From the NCBI GenBank assembly GCA_010032545.1, contig RGPT01000004.1, forward strand, positions 1 to 47,677: 47,677 nt of DNA. The letters run 5' to 3'. The DNA comes from Alphaproteobacteria bacterium. Its GTDB lineage: Bacteria > Pseudomonadota > Alphaproteobacteria > Reyranellales > Reyranellaceae. Every line of letters starts with the position of its first letter. The stretch's first letter is position 1. The notes below the pieces were generated by a model. The model saw only the letters and a list, made by a program, of their open reading frames with translations. It searched no databases and was not told where the DNA came from. The position numbers and the translations under genes were made by a program. Shown in pieces: positions 29,069-39,138 of this stretch.

Positions 29069-30913
29069 TCAGATCTCGATCACGCCCTCGCCACCAGCAT
29101 AGAGCTTGTCGACCAGCGCGCGGCGGCGCTCCAGCGTGGCGCGCTGGTTGATATAACCCTTGTCGGTGATCTCGTGGCCGTCGACCTGCGGCGGCTCGGC
29201 CATCAGCAGCGCGCGCTTGATTCGCATCGACGAACCCGTGGCTGCGGCGTTCATCTTCGCCAGCCCGTCACGCAGCGTGGCGACCACGGCCGGATGGGCC
29301 AGCAACTCGGCCGGCGCAAGGCTTGCCTCCCCGTCGCCGGCCAGCCGGCGGCAGGCCGCGATGTTGGGAAACCCCAGGAGACCGACGTAGTCGCGGTCCT
29401 GGCCGCAGATCACCGCGTCCTGCAGAACCGGTGTGGCGGCCGCGATCGCCGTCGTGCGCAGCGTGCCGACCAACACGAAGGTGCCGCTCGTGAGCTTGAA
29501 GTCCTCGACCACGCGACCGTCGAAGACCAGGCCCCAGCTCGGATCGGTGGGATCGACGAAGCGGCCGGCGTCGCCGATCTTGTAGAAGCCCTCCTCGTCG
29601 AACATCTGCGCCGTGAGGTCGGGCTGTTTGTAATAGCCGGGGGTCACGATCACGCTCTTGAGCCTGAGCTCGTAGCGCCCCGCCTCTCCGGTCGGCACCA
29701 TTTTCAGCTGCACGCCGGGATACGGCAGGCCGATCAGCCCGACCCGCTCCGACGCCCAATGGACCGTGGTCGCCGTCGGGGCCGTCTCGGTCGAGCCCCA
29801 GCCGGTGACGAACGGCAGGCGATAGCCCGTGTACTTGACCGCCAGCGTCTCCATGCGCGTGTAGAGATCGTCCGGCAGGGTGGCGCCGCCATAGGCCAGC
29901 GTGTTGAGGTTCTTGAAGAAGCTCTTCGCCAGGGCGTCGTCTTTTTCCAGTGCGGTCGCCAGCATGGCGTAGCCCGCCGGCACGTTGGCGAAGTAGGTCG
30001 GCGATATGTCGCGCAGGTTGCGCAGCGTCTCGTCGAACAGACCGGGCAGCGGCTTGCCGTCGTCGATCCAGGTCGTGCCGCCGTCGGCCAGGTTGCCCTG
30101 GAAGGTGGCGTTGCCGCCCATCGTGTGGTTCCACGGCAGCCAGTCGAGCATGACCGGCGGCGGATCGTCCGCCTTGCGGGTCCGCGCCATCTGGCCCATG
30201 GCGAGGTTGGCGCACATCATCTCCTGGGTATTGATCACCGCCTTGGGCATGCCGGTACTGCCCGAGGTGAACAGGAACTTGGCCACCGTCTTGGGTTCGA
30301 TGCGCGCGATCGACTGCGCCACGGCGTCGGTCGGTCGGGTCGCCACCAGTTCGCTCCACGGCAACGACTGCATCGCAGGCGGCGGCTTGTCGACATGCAC
30401 CAGCAGCACGCCCGAGAGGTCGAGCGCGGCCAGCGCGCGGGCGTAGATCTCGCCGTTCTGGACGAACACGAGGCCCGGCCTGACGAGATCGAAGACGTAT
30501 TTCAGCTTGGCGTTGTCCTGGCTCATCACCGAATAGGCCGGCGACACCGGAGCAAGCGGCGCGCGCGCCTGCATGGCAGCCATGGACAGCAACGCGAACT
30601 CGATCGAGTTCGACGACAGGATCATCACCGGTCTATCCGGCCCGAAGCCGCGATCGAGCAGTGCCTGCGTGGCCGCATCAACCTGCCGCTTGGCCTCGGC
30701 GTAGGTGAGCTTCGACCATGACCGGTCGGGCCCGCGGCGCTGCGCCAGCCAGACCCGGTCCGGCGCCTCGGCCGCCCACTTGGCGAGAAAGGCCGGCACA
30801 TGTCGCTCGTAGGGTTTCAGCCGGTGGTTCGACTGCAGAACGATCGTGCCGTCGGCCCGCCGCTCGACCGCTACGTCGCGGCTCAGGAATTCGACCGGCT
30901 TGAAAGGCGCCGG
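29069..30913 (-). CDS. AMP-dependent acyl-CoA synthetase (feruloyl-CoA synthase-like)
   Basis: FLFTSGSTGMPKAVINTQEMM (AMP-binding), GWGSTETAPTAT, FDGRVVEDFKLTSGTFVLVGTLR; start assumed at MPAPFKPVEF. Confidence 0.9.
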   Translation of the reverse strand, partial: PAPFKPVEFLSRDVAVERRADGTIVLQSNHRLKPYERHVPAFLAKWAAEAPDRVWLAQRRGPDRSWSKLTYAEAKRQVDAATQALLDRGFGPDRPVMILSSNSIEFALLSMAAMQARAPLAPVSPAYSVMSQDNAKLKYVFDLVRPGLVFVQNGEIYARALAALDLSGVLLVHVDKPPPAMQSLPWSELVATRPTDAVAQSIARIEPKTVAKFLFTSGSTGMPKAVINTQEMMCANLAMGQMARTRKADDPPPVMLDWLPWNHTMGGNATFQGNLADGGTTWIDDGKPLPGLFDETLRNLRDISPTYFANVPAGYAMLATALEKDDALAKSFFKNLNTLAYGGATLPDDLYTRMETLAVKYTGYRLPFVTGWGSTETAPTATTVHWASERVGLIGLPYPGVQLKMVPTGEAGRYELRLKSVIVTPGYYKQPDLTAQMFDEEGFYKIGDAGRFVDPTDPSWGLVFDGRVVEDFKLTSGTFVLVGTLRTTAIAAATPVLQDAVICGQDRDYVGLLGFPNIAACRRLAGDGEASLAPAELLAHPAVVATLRDGLAKMNAAATGSSMRIKRALLMAEPPQVDGHEITDKGYINQRATLERRRALVDKLYAGGEGVIEI

Positions 30914-30968
30914 CATCACGCTGTCCAACGCCCCCTCCCTTCCCCCGATCGATGCACGCGGCCCGAGG

Positions 30969-31481
30969 TCATCGACGCTCGATCAGCGCCAGCACCTGGT
31001 CGAAGGCCTGATCGGCAAGCATGCGCATCTCGTCGTCCGTGCGGTCCTGGATCGGATGGGGCACGTAGACCACGCCGGGCTCGAAGCCCAGCGACGCGGC
31101 CTGGGCTTCGCTTGCTTCCACGAACACCGAGGAGGCGATGTAGCCGCCGGGAATGCCTTTGTCGTCGAGGGTCTTGATGTCGTGCAGACTGCACGATGTG
31201 CAGGATCCTCAATCGGCCAGGCCTTCGATGACCAGGTCGACCTCGCTGGCGATCTTCTGCGCAAGGTCGTTTGGCGCCGGCCGGGTGAAAGTCGGCTTCT
31301 TGTAGCGCTTCACCGCCACGCCCTTCTCGCCCAGCCGCTGCTCGATCCGGTCGAGAAATATGTTGCCGCGCGGTTTGGAGATGTCGAGCAGGCCGACAGT
31401 GAGGCCTGCAATCTTGTCGGGCGGCGCCTTGCGCGTGCGCCGGGCCGGCGAGATTTCGGAGGTCGGATCGAGCAGTTCCAT
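30969..31481 (-). CDS. UGSC-family selenoprotein, 170 aa with selenocysteine at codon 91 (in-frame UGA at 31209-31211)
   Basis: MELLDPTSEISPARRTRKAPPDKIAGLTVGLLDISKPRGNIFLDRIEQRLGEKGVAVKRYKKPTFTRPAPNDLAQKIASEVDLVIEGLAD-U-GSCTSCSLHDIKTLDDKGIPGGYIASSVFVEASEAQAASLGFEPGVVYVPHPIQDRTDDEMRMLADQAFDQVLALIERR*; SECIS-like hairpin just after the UGA; the ORF track ends the ORF at the UGA. Confidence 0.88.
31180..31196 (-). promoter_or_regulatory. Candidate bacterial SECIS hairpin
   Basis: Minus-strand RNA after the UGA: GGAUCCUGCACA-UCGUGCA-GUC-UGCACGA; 7-bp perfect stem at +16..+32 counted from the U of UGA, with G23 and U24 in the apical loop. Confidence 0.75.
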
Positions 31482-31493
31482 GGCGTTCTCCTC

Positions 31494-32858
31494 TCAGTCC
31501 CTGATGGCGTGGGTGACCGGCGTGCTGCCGATCGCACCGGACGCGCCCCAACCGGCGATCATGGCGGAAAACATACCGGCATCGCCGCCGGCACGCACGA
31601 TCAACAGCCCGTCCTTGCGAAATTTCGGGATCGTCTTGCGATCGCCAAGTGCTGCGGCCGGCACGCCTTCGGCGATGCCGCCCGCGCCGCGCACGACCTC
31701 TTCGGCCGGCAGCTGAAGCAGACCGTCGAGTTCCTGGCGCAGACGCGCCTTCGTCCAGCCGGCCGCCTTGAAGGTGCGCTCATGTTCGGGGCAGACCACC
31801 AGGATCGCGTCGGCGCCCTGCGCCAGCTTCCAGTGGTTCACGCCGCGCAGGCTGAGCGCAAAGGTACGGCTGAGCGATTCGGGCGTGCGCGACTGCTGGT
31901 CGACGATGCCGTGGACGGCGTCGCCGGCGAACACCGTCACCGTGCTGACGCCTGCCGCAAAGCCGCGCTCGACGGACAGCGGCTCCCAGAACGAATGTTC
32001 CTCGTCCTCGGCGAAGCAGAAGGTGTACTTACCCGGCGTGCCAAGGGTCGAGCGATCGACACCCTGCGGCCGGCCGCCGCCGACGTTGCGCACGCAGAGC
32101 TGGACCGCGCGGCCGATGGTGGCGTTGGCGCGGTTGCCCTGGCCCAGGGCGTTGCCGCGCGCATTCATGCCGATCGCCCGCGCCACCGGACCGTTCACAA
32201 TCACGATGGGCGTGCAGAACATGGTCGTGGCCAGCACGCCGTGCATCGGCTGGAGGTCGGGCGGCAGCAGGCCCAACACCTCGGACGGCTTGCGGTTGGT
32301 ACCCTTCAACATGCGATGGACACGCAGACGCGTCGGCGGCACCAGCGGCAGGCCGTCCGACCAGCCGCGCGAATACATCGCCTCGATCTCGTCCTCGTGC
32401 GGGTCGATCTCGATCCGCCGCGACTGGAATGCCACGTCGCCATACTTGATCTCGAGTTCATCGATGATGCCGGGCTCGACCGACTTCGAGCCACAGCCCG
32501 GCCGCCACTCCGGCAGACCTTCGCCCAGCGAATTGACCCCCGTGAGCGCCCGCCACTCGTCGCGCTGCCAGCCGACCACGCGCTCGATCTCGCGGCCGCC
32601 TTCCATCCGGATCAGGGTCGGCACCGTTTCTATGGCCAGCCGGAACGACACTTCGAGCGCACGGTCGTCGCGCACGCCGGCCACGCCCTCGGGAAAGGTC
32701 GGGTCGTCCTGGCTGTAGACGGCGATCGTGCGCGGGCCGCCGACCAGCTCGCGCACCACGGGCTGTACCAGTTCGCAGGTCTGGCAATCGCGCTTTGCGA
32801 CCAGGACGAATCCGTCGTTCACCCCTGTCACGGCATTCGCGGCGGTGCTGGCGCTCAC
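31494..32858 (-). CDS. Thioredoxin-like domain (CQTC) fused to a large uncharacterised domain; likely partner of the UGSC selenoprotein
   Basis: GFVLVAKRDCQTCELVQPVVRELVGG...ALEVSFRLAIETVPTLIRMEGGREIERVVGW, then a ~340-aa domain (RGWSDGLPLVPPTRLRVHRML...); GTG start preceded by AAGGAG; 12-nt gap to the selenoprotein gene. Confidence 0.8.
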   Translation of the reverse strand: MSASTAANAVTGVNDGFVLVAKRDCQTCELVQPVVRELVGGPRTIAVYSQDDPTFPEGVAGVRDDRALEVSFRLAIETVPTLIRMEGGREIERVVGWQRDEWRALTGVNSLGEGLPEWRPGCGSKSVEPGIIDELEIKYGDVAFQSRRIEIDPHEDEIEAMYSRGWSDGLPLVPPTRLRVHRMLKGTNRKPSEVLGLLPPDLQPMHGVLATTMFCTPIVIVNGPVARAIGMNARGNALGQGNRANATIGRAVQLCVRNVGGGRPQGVDRSTLGTPGKYTFCFAEDEEHSFWEPLSVERGFAAGVSTVTVFAGDAVHGIVDQQSRTPESLSRTFALSLRGVNHWKLAQGADAILVVCPEHERTFKAAGWTKARLRQELDGLLQLPAEEVVRGAGGIAEGVPAAALGDRKTIPKFRKDGLLIVRAGGDAGMFSAMIAGWGASGAIGSTPVTHAIRD

Positions 32859-32997
32859 TTCCCAGACTCCTTCTCGTTCATGTCGTCCGCACGCCGAAAC
32901 CGGGTGCGGCACCTTGGGCGTTTCGACGCCCTGAATGGCCGTTCACATTGCCACCATTTTCGGCCAGAGTCCGCCCCAGCAAAAAAGGGAGAGAGCG

Positions 32998-34221
<1,224 letters not shown>

Positions 34222-34246
34222 AAAGCCGGCTTCATGCCAGCACCGC

Positions 34247-34273
34247 GGGGCGCGACCTTCCGGGTCGCGCCCC
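34247..34273 (+). terminator. Rho-independent-like terminator
   Basis: GGGGCGCGACC-TTCCG-GGTCGCGCCCC followed by GTTTCGTT, 26 nt after the acyl-CoA dehydrogenase stop. Confidence 0.75.
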
Positions 34274-34310
34274 GTTTCGTTAAGGCCCATTTCGTCAAGG
34301 TCAGAACGAC

Positions 34311-35234
34311 ATGACCATTGCCAGCTATGCGCGACGCAGCGCGGAAGCGCTCGGCCCGACGACGCGCGGCATCCTGTGGATGGTGCTGTGCGGCATGAGC
34401 TTCGCCCTCCTCAATGCGCTCACGCGCATCGCCACCGCGGACCTTCATCCCTGGCAGACCCAGTTCCTGCGCTATTGCTTCGGCGGCGTGGTCATCCTGC
34501 CTTTCCTGCTGCGCGGTGGACTGCACCTGCTGCAGACGAAGAACCTGCGGCTGCAGATCGGCCGCAACCTGGTGCACACCGTCGCCTCGGGCCTCTGGTT
34601 CCTGGCGTTGCCGGTGGTGCCGCTGGCCGAGATCACCGCGATCAGCTTCACCGGCCCGATCTTCATGACCATCGGCGCGATGCTGTTCTTCAGGGAGACC
34701 GTCCCCGCGCGGCGCTGGATCGCGATCGCGCTGGGTTTCTTCGGTATCCTGGTCGTCCTCTATCCCAAGCTGCAACTCGGCATCTCGGCAAGTTCGGCGA
34801 GCCTGCTGCTGCTCGTGGCAGCCCCGGTGTCGGCATGTTCCTACCTGATCGCAAAGGTCCTGATGCGGCAGGACCAGCCCGAAACCATCGTGCTGTGGCA
34901 GGCGCTGCTGGTCTCGCTGTTCACGTTGCCCTTCGCCTTGTGGTTCTGGCGGCCGGTTGCCGACATGCACCTCGCCCTGTTCGTAGTGGCAGGCATCCTG
35001 GGCTCGACCGGACACTACGCCCTCAACAGGTCGCTCAAGGCCGCCGACATTTCCGCCACCCAGCCCACGCGCTTCCTCGAGCTGGTCTGGGCATCGGCGC
35101 TGGGCGCCCTGATCTGGGGCGACGTGCCGCCGGTCTGGACATTCGTGGGCGCCGCCGTGATCTTCGCCTCGGCGACCTCCATTGCCCGCCGCGAGGCCAT
35201 CGTCGAACGAGAGCGCCGCGCCGGGCGCCGCTGA
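34311..35234 (+). CDS. EamA/DMT family transporter
   Basis: GILWMVLCGMSFALLNALTR, ISFTGPIFMTIGAMLFFRETVPARRWIAIALGFFGILVVLYP, YALNRSLKAADISATQPTRFLELVWASALGALIWGD. Confidence 0.92.
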   Translation: MTIASYARRSAEALGPTTRGILWMVLCGMSFALLNALTRIATADLHPWQTQFLRYCFGGVVILPFLLRGGLHLLQTKNLRLQIGRNLVHTVASGLWFLALPVVPLAEITAISFTGPIFMTIGAMLFFRETVPARRWIAIALGFFGILVVLYPKLQLGISASSASLLLLVAAPVSACSYLIAKVLMRQDQPETIVLWQALLVSLFTLPFALWFWRPVADMHLALFVVAGILGSTGHYALNRSLKAADISATQPTRFLELVWASALGALIWGDVPPVWTFVGAAVIFASATSIARREAIVERERRAGRR

Positions 35235-35271
35235 ACGTCGCCAATCCTTCCCGCCATCGCAGGAGGCTGTC

Positions 35272-35640
35272 GTGGATTCGCCGTCACCGAAAAACCGCCA
35301 CGTCGCCGAGCACCTCGCCAACGAGCGGACGCTGCTTGCCTGGATCCGCACGTCGATCGCCGTGATCACCCTGGGCGTCGCCATCAACCGGTTCAGCCTG
35401 TTCCTGATGGAGGTCCACCAGCTCGCACCGGAATCGCGGGTCTCCAACCTTCACGCCGAGAAAGTGGGTATCGGCCTCGTGGCCCTCGGCATTGTGCTGC
35501 TGTGCGGCGGCACCTGGCACTACCTCCACGTTGGCCGGACGATCGAGAACGAAACCTACCGGCCGGCGAACCGCACCCTGGTGCTGACGTCACTCGCCAT
35601 CGTGGTGGTCGGCGGCTCGGCCCTGATCTGGCTGTTCTAG
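35272..35640 (+). CDS. DUF202/YidH family membrane protein
   Basis: VAEHLANERTLLAWIRTSIAVITLGVAINRFSLFL; three hydrophobic segments; GTG start after AGGAGG. Confidence 0.9.
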   Translation: MDSPSPKNRHVAEHLANERTLLAWIRTSIAVITLGVAINRFSLFLMEVHQLAPESRVSNLHAEKVGIGLVALGIVLLCGGTWHYLHVGRTIENETYRPANRTLVLTSLAIVVVGGSALIWLF

Positions 35641-35720
35641 CGCGTGCCCACGCGCTGGCGGGCGGCAGCGCCTTGTGAGGCGCGGGAGACCGCACCTGGC
35701 AGGAACGACATGATTGGCGC

Positions 35721-36332
35721 TCAGCCCTTCGTCGACGGCGCCAACGGCTGCGGCGCCGCGGCCGGCCCGTCGGGCTGGCGCAGGAGATCGGCCTCGGGCA
35801 CGCCCGCCTCGTAGGCGCGCGCCAGCTCGTCGGGATCGAAGGCAACGCCGATCGGATTCTTCCGGAAGGCATCGGTGTGGAAGTAGGCCGCGGTGTCCGC
35901 CTTGGTGGCATAGACGTCGACCTGCAACTCGACCGAGTTGCCGTCGGGATCGCGGTAGTAGAGCGACAAGGTGGGCCCGTGATGGATGGGCCGGTAGGGT
36001 TCGATGCCCATCTTCTTCAGGCGGCGCCAGGTGCCGAGCAGTTCGCCGATGTTGCGGAAGGTATAGGCAACATGTGCCAGGCCCCAGGTATTGGCGTCGG
36101 GCGCGTGCAGGCCTGCGATGTTGACGATGCCGAGCCGGTGGTGCTCCTCGTCGTAGGTCAGGAAGCAGATGTAGTCGTTACGCTCCACGACATGCATGTT
36201 CAGCACGGCCGAATACCAGTCGACCATCGGCTGCATGTTGGACGAGCGCAGCACGAAGTGGGCGAACAGGACCGGTGCGACCGGCCGCGACTCGAGGGTG
36301 CGCGGGGCGCGCGGGCTGGTGACGGTGTCCAT
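35721..36332 (-). CDS. VOC family protein (glyoxalase/extradiol dioxygenase-like)
   Basis: FAHFVLRSSNMQPMVDWYSAVLNMHVVERNDYICFLTYDEEHHRLGIVN...LYYRDPDGNSVELQVDVY. Confidence 0.9.
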   Translation of the reverse strand: MDTVTSPRAPRTLESRPVAPVLFAHFVLRSSNMQPMVDWYSAVLNMHVVERNDYICFLTYDEEHHRLGIVNIAGLHAPDANTWGLAHVAYTFRNIGELLGTWRRLKKMGIEPYRPIHHGPTLSLYYRDPDGNSVELQVDVYATKADTAAYFHTDAFRKNPIGVAFDPDELARAYEAGVPEADLLRQPDGPAAAPQPLAPSTKG

Positions 36333-36355
36333 GGGCAACCTCCGGGGATACGAGT

Positions 36356-38068
36356 CTACGCCGCGCGGCGCTGGCGCAACAGCCTGCCCGACGCAAGGGT
36401 GGGCGCGATGCCCGGTTCGGGCAACACGACGCCGTTCACGATCACGACCTTGATGCCCGTGGCATGGCTGATCAACCGGTCTTCTCCTGCCGGCAGATCG
36501 TGCACGCGCTCCAGCGCGCTCGCCCCCACGGTGCGGGGATCGAACACGACGACGTCGGCCGGCAGTCCAACGGCCAGGCGGCCGCGGTCGGCCAGGCCAA
36601 AGATGTCGGCGGGGCGAGAGGTCAGCTGGTGCACCGCCTGCTCCAGGGTGATCGCCCGCTCTTCGCGCACCCAGTGGCCCAGCAAGTGGGTCGCGTAGCA
36701 GGCATCGCAGAGCTGGCTCATGTGCGCCCCGCCATCGCCCAGGGCGATCAGGACGTTGGGGTCCTGGACGATCTCGCGGACCTCGTCCTCGACGAAGTTG
36801 AGCAGCGAGACGCGAAAGCGAATCTTCAGATCGCTGTGCAGCGCGAGATCGAACATCAGGTCGACCGGATCGACGCCACGTTCGCGCGCCAGATCGCCCA
36901 GCTTGCGCTCGACCAGACCGGCATCAGGTGCTGCCGACACGACAAGGTCGCGGAAAGAATCCCGCCTTGTGTCGGCCTCGCGCTCCTTGCCCATGAAGGA
37001 CTGATCGTCCGGCCCCGGCCCGGCCACCTGCCGCTTCACCCGCGCGCGGAAAGCAGGATCGGCATAGACGGCGCGGCGGGCCACATCGTCGGGCACCTCG
37101 CGCGACCGCTCGAACGAGGCCCAGGTATCGAACACGACAGGCGATCGGAAATCGAACTCGATCTGGATCGGCCGGCAGGCGCCCTGGGCGTAGATCGGCA
37201 GGCCACGCGCGATCTGCGCGCCCGATTTCTGCAGATGCTCGCGATGCGAGCCCGGGCCCAGCGCCCCCGCCAGCAGGGAGGTCCAGACCACCGGGCGGCC
37301 CGATCGGGCGTGCAGCGCCTCGTATTCCTCCCAGCGCGGTTCGCGCCCGACATTGTAATGTATCAGCCCGTGCCCCGACTTGCCGACGGCGTCGGCGAGC
37401 TCGAGCATCTCGCCGAATTCGGCAAGCCGGCTCGGCACCGGCCGACCGGAATAGCCGATATGAATCTTCGACACCGACGTGGCGAAGCCCACGGCGCCCG
37501 CGTCCATGGCCTCGGCGACGATGCCCTTCATCTCGGCGATCTCGGCCGGTGTGGCGGCGCGCAGCGTCGCCGCGTCGCCCATCACCGACAGGCGTACCGG
37601 CGTGTGACCGACCATGACGGCGACGTTGATGCCAAGCGGCTGCCGTTCAAGCGCATCCATGTATTGTGGAAAGGTCTGGAACGGCCAGTCCGGACCGATG
37701 CCGGCCTTCAGCGCCGCTAGGCTCATGCCTTCGACCCGTTCCAGGGTGCGAAGCACAAGATCCCGATGCTCGGGTCGGGTGGGCGCCACGCCGAAGCCGC
37801 AGTTGCCGACCACCACCGTGGTAACGCCGTGCCACGGCGAAATGGTCAGCATCGGATCCCACAACACCTGTGCGTCGTAATGGGTGTGGACATCGACGAA
37901 GCCGGGCGCGACGACCATGCCGGTCGCATCGATGGTGCGCGCGGCTGAATCCGGCGCGGCACCCAGCGCCACGACCTTGCCGTCCCTGATGCCGAGGTCG
38001 CCGCGCCGGCGCGGACCGCCGGTGCCATCGACGATGTCGCCGCCGGCGATCTTCAGGTCATACGCCAT
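36356..38068 (-). CDS. N-acyl-D-amino-acid deacylase-like amidohydrolase
   Basis: YDLKIAGGDIVDGTGGPRRRGDLGIRDGKVVALG, VVAPGFVDVHTHYDAQVLWDP, GVTTVVVGNCGFGVAPTRPEHRDL, GDGGAHMSQLCDACYATHLLGHW. Confidence 0.93.
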   Translation of the reverse strand: MAYDLKIAGGDIVDGTGGPRRRGDLGIRDGKVVALGAAPDSAARTIDATGMVVAPGFVDVHTHYDAQVLWDPMLTISPWHGVTTVVVGNCGFGVAPTRPEHRDLVLRTLERVEGMSLAALKAGIGPDWPFQTFPQYMDALERQPLGINVAVMVGHTPVRLSVMGDAATLRAATPAEIAEMKGIVAEAMDAGAVGFATSVSKIHIGYSGRPVPSRLAEFGEMLELADAVGKSGHGLIHYNVGREPRWEEYEALHARSGRPVVWTSLLAGALGPGSHREHLQKSGAQIARGLPIYAQGACRPIQIEFDFRSPVVFDTWASFERSREVPDDVARRAVYADPAFRARVKRQVAGPGPDDQSFMGKEREADTRRDSFRDLVVSAAPDAGLVERKLGDLARERGVDPVDLMFDLALHSDLKIRFRVSLLNFVEDEVREIVQDPNVLIALGDGGAHMSQLCDACYATHLLGHWVREERAITLEQAVHQLTSRPADIFGLADRGRLAVGLPADVVVFDPRTVGASALERVHDLPAGEDRLISHATGIKVVIVNGVVLPEPGIAPTLASGRLLRQRRAA

Positions 38069-38075
38069 CGTGCGC

Positions 38076-39006
38076 CTACTCCACCTTGACGCCGGTGTAT
38101 TCGATCATCGCTTTCCAGTACGCCAGGTCGTCTTTCTGACGCTTGGCAAACTCCGCCGGCGTGCTGCCGATCGGATCGAATCCCAGCGCCTTCCATTTCT
38201 CGAGCGAGTCGGGATCCTTCAGCGCCTTGTTGATGTCGGCCGACAGCTTGTCGACGATCGCCTTGGGCGTCTAAGTCGGCAAAGCCCGCCTCGACCATCG
38301 TCGGCAGCTCGGGCGCCGAGGGCGAGCGCGTGGCGCAGGTCTGGGCCAGCGCCTTGACCTTGCCGGCGCGCGCCTGCGGCAGCGCCGACGGCAGGTTGTC
38401 GAACATGTAGACGATGCGGCCGGCGATCAGATCAGGCTGCGCCTGCGCACTGCCGCGATACGGCACGAGCGTCGCTTTCAGCCCGGCGCGCTTGGCCAGC
38501 AGCTCGGCCGCGATGTGCTGGCTCGATCCCGTCACCGCGGCGTAGGCAGCCGGCGCTTCCTGCTTCTTGATCCACTCGACCAGCTCCTTGGCATTGTTGA
38601 CGGGGATCGAGGTGGGGATGACCAGCACCATGCAGGCCGTGCCGAGCAGCGTCAGCGGCTCGAAGTCGGTGATCGGGTCGTATGGCAGGTTGGGATAGAA
38701 GATCTTGTTGGAGGCGTTGGTGCTCTGCGTGCCCAGCATGATGGTGTAGCCGTCCGGCGCCGACTTGGCGGCGAAGTCCGTACCGATGGCACCCGCCGCC
38801 CCGCCCTTGTTCTCGATGACGATGCCGGACTTCCACACGTCGCCGAGCTTGGCCGCCAGAATGCGTGACAATGTATCGGTCGGCCCGCCAGCCGGGAACG
38901 GCACGACCCAGCGGATCGGACGGTTGGGATAGGCGTCCTGCGCGGCGGCTGGCGCGGCAACCGCCAGCAACGCCACGATCCACAACAATGCCCCGCGACC
39001 CCGCAT
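38076..39006 (-). pseudogene. TctC/Bug-family tripartite tricarboxylate transporter substrate-binding protein with internal deletion/frameshift
   Basis: QDAYPNRPIRWVVPFPAGGPTDTLSRILA...LPTMVEAGFAD in one frame; TPKAIVDKLSADINKALKDPDSLEKWKALGFDPIGSTPAEFAKRQKDDLAYWKAMIEYTGVKVE* in another; join at ~38,270-38,278. Confidence 0.8.
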
Positions 39007-39138
39007 AGCCTCCTCCTCCGCACGTGACCACACCCATCGACCTTAGGGGATGTCCCACCCGGTCGCCATCGACGCGCGCCAGACCTGCGAAAGCCCCGGG
39101 TTGACCGCCGCGTCGCGCGGGCGCAAGCCCGCACTGCA

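Noticed and set aside
26166-30721. Long plus-strand ORFs 26166..28022 (618 aa) and 28802..30721 (639 aa)
   Set aside because: Antisense shadows of the SbtA-like, DSD1-like and acyl-CoA synthetase genes; His/Arg/Asp-rich translations with no family motifs.
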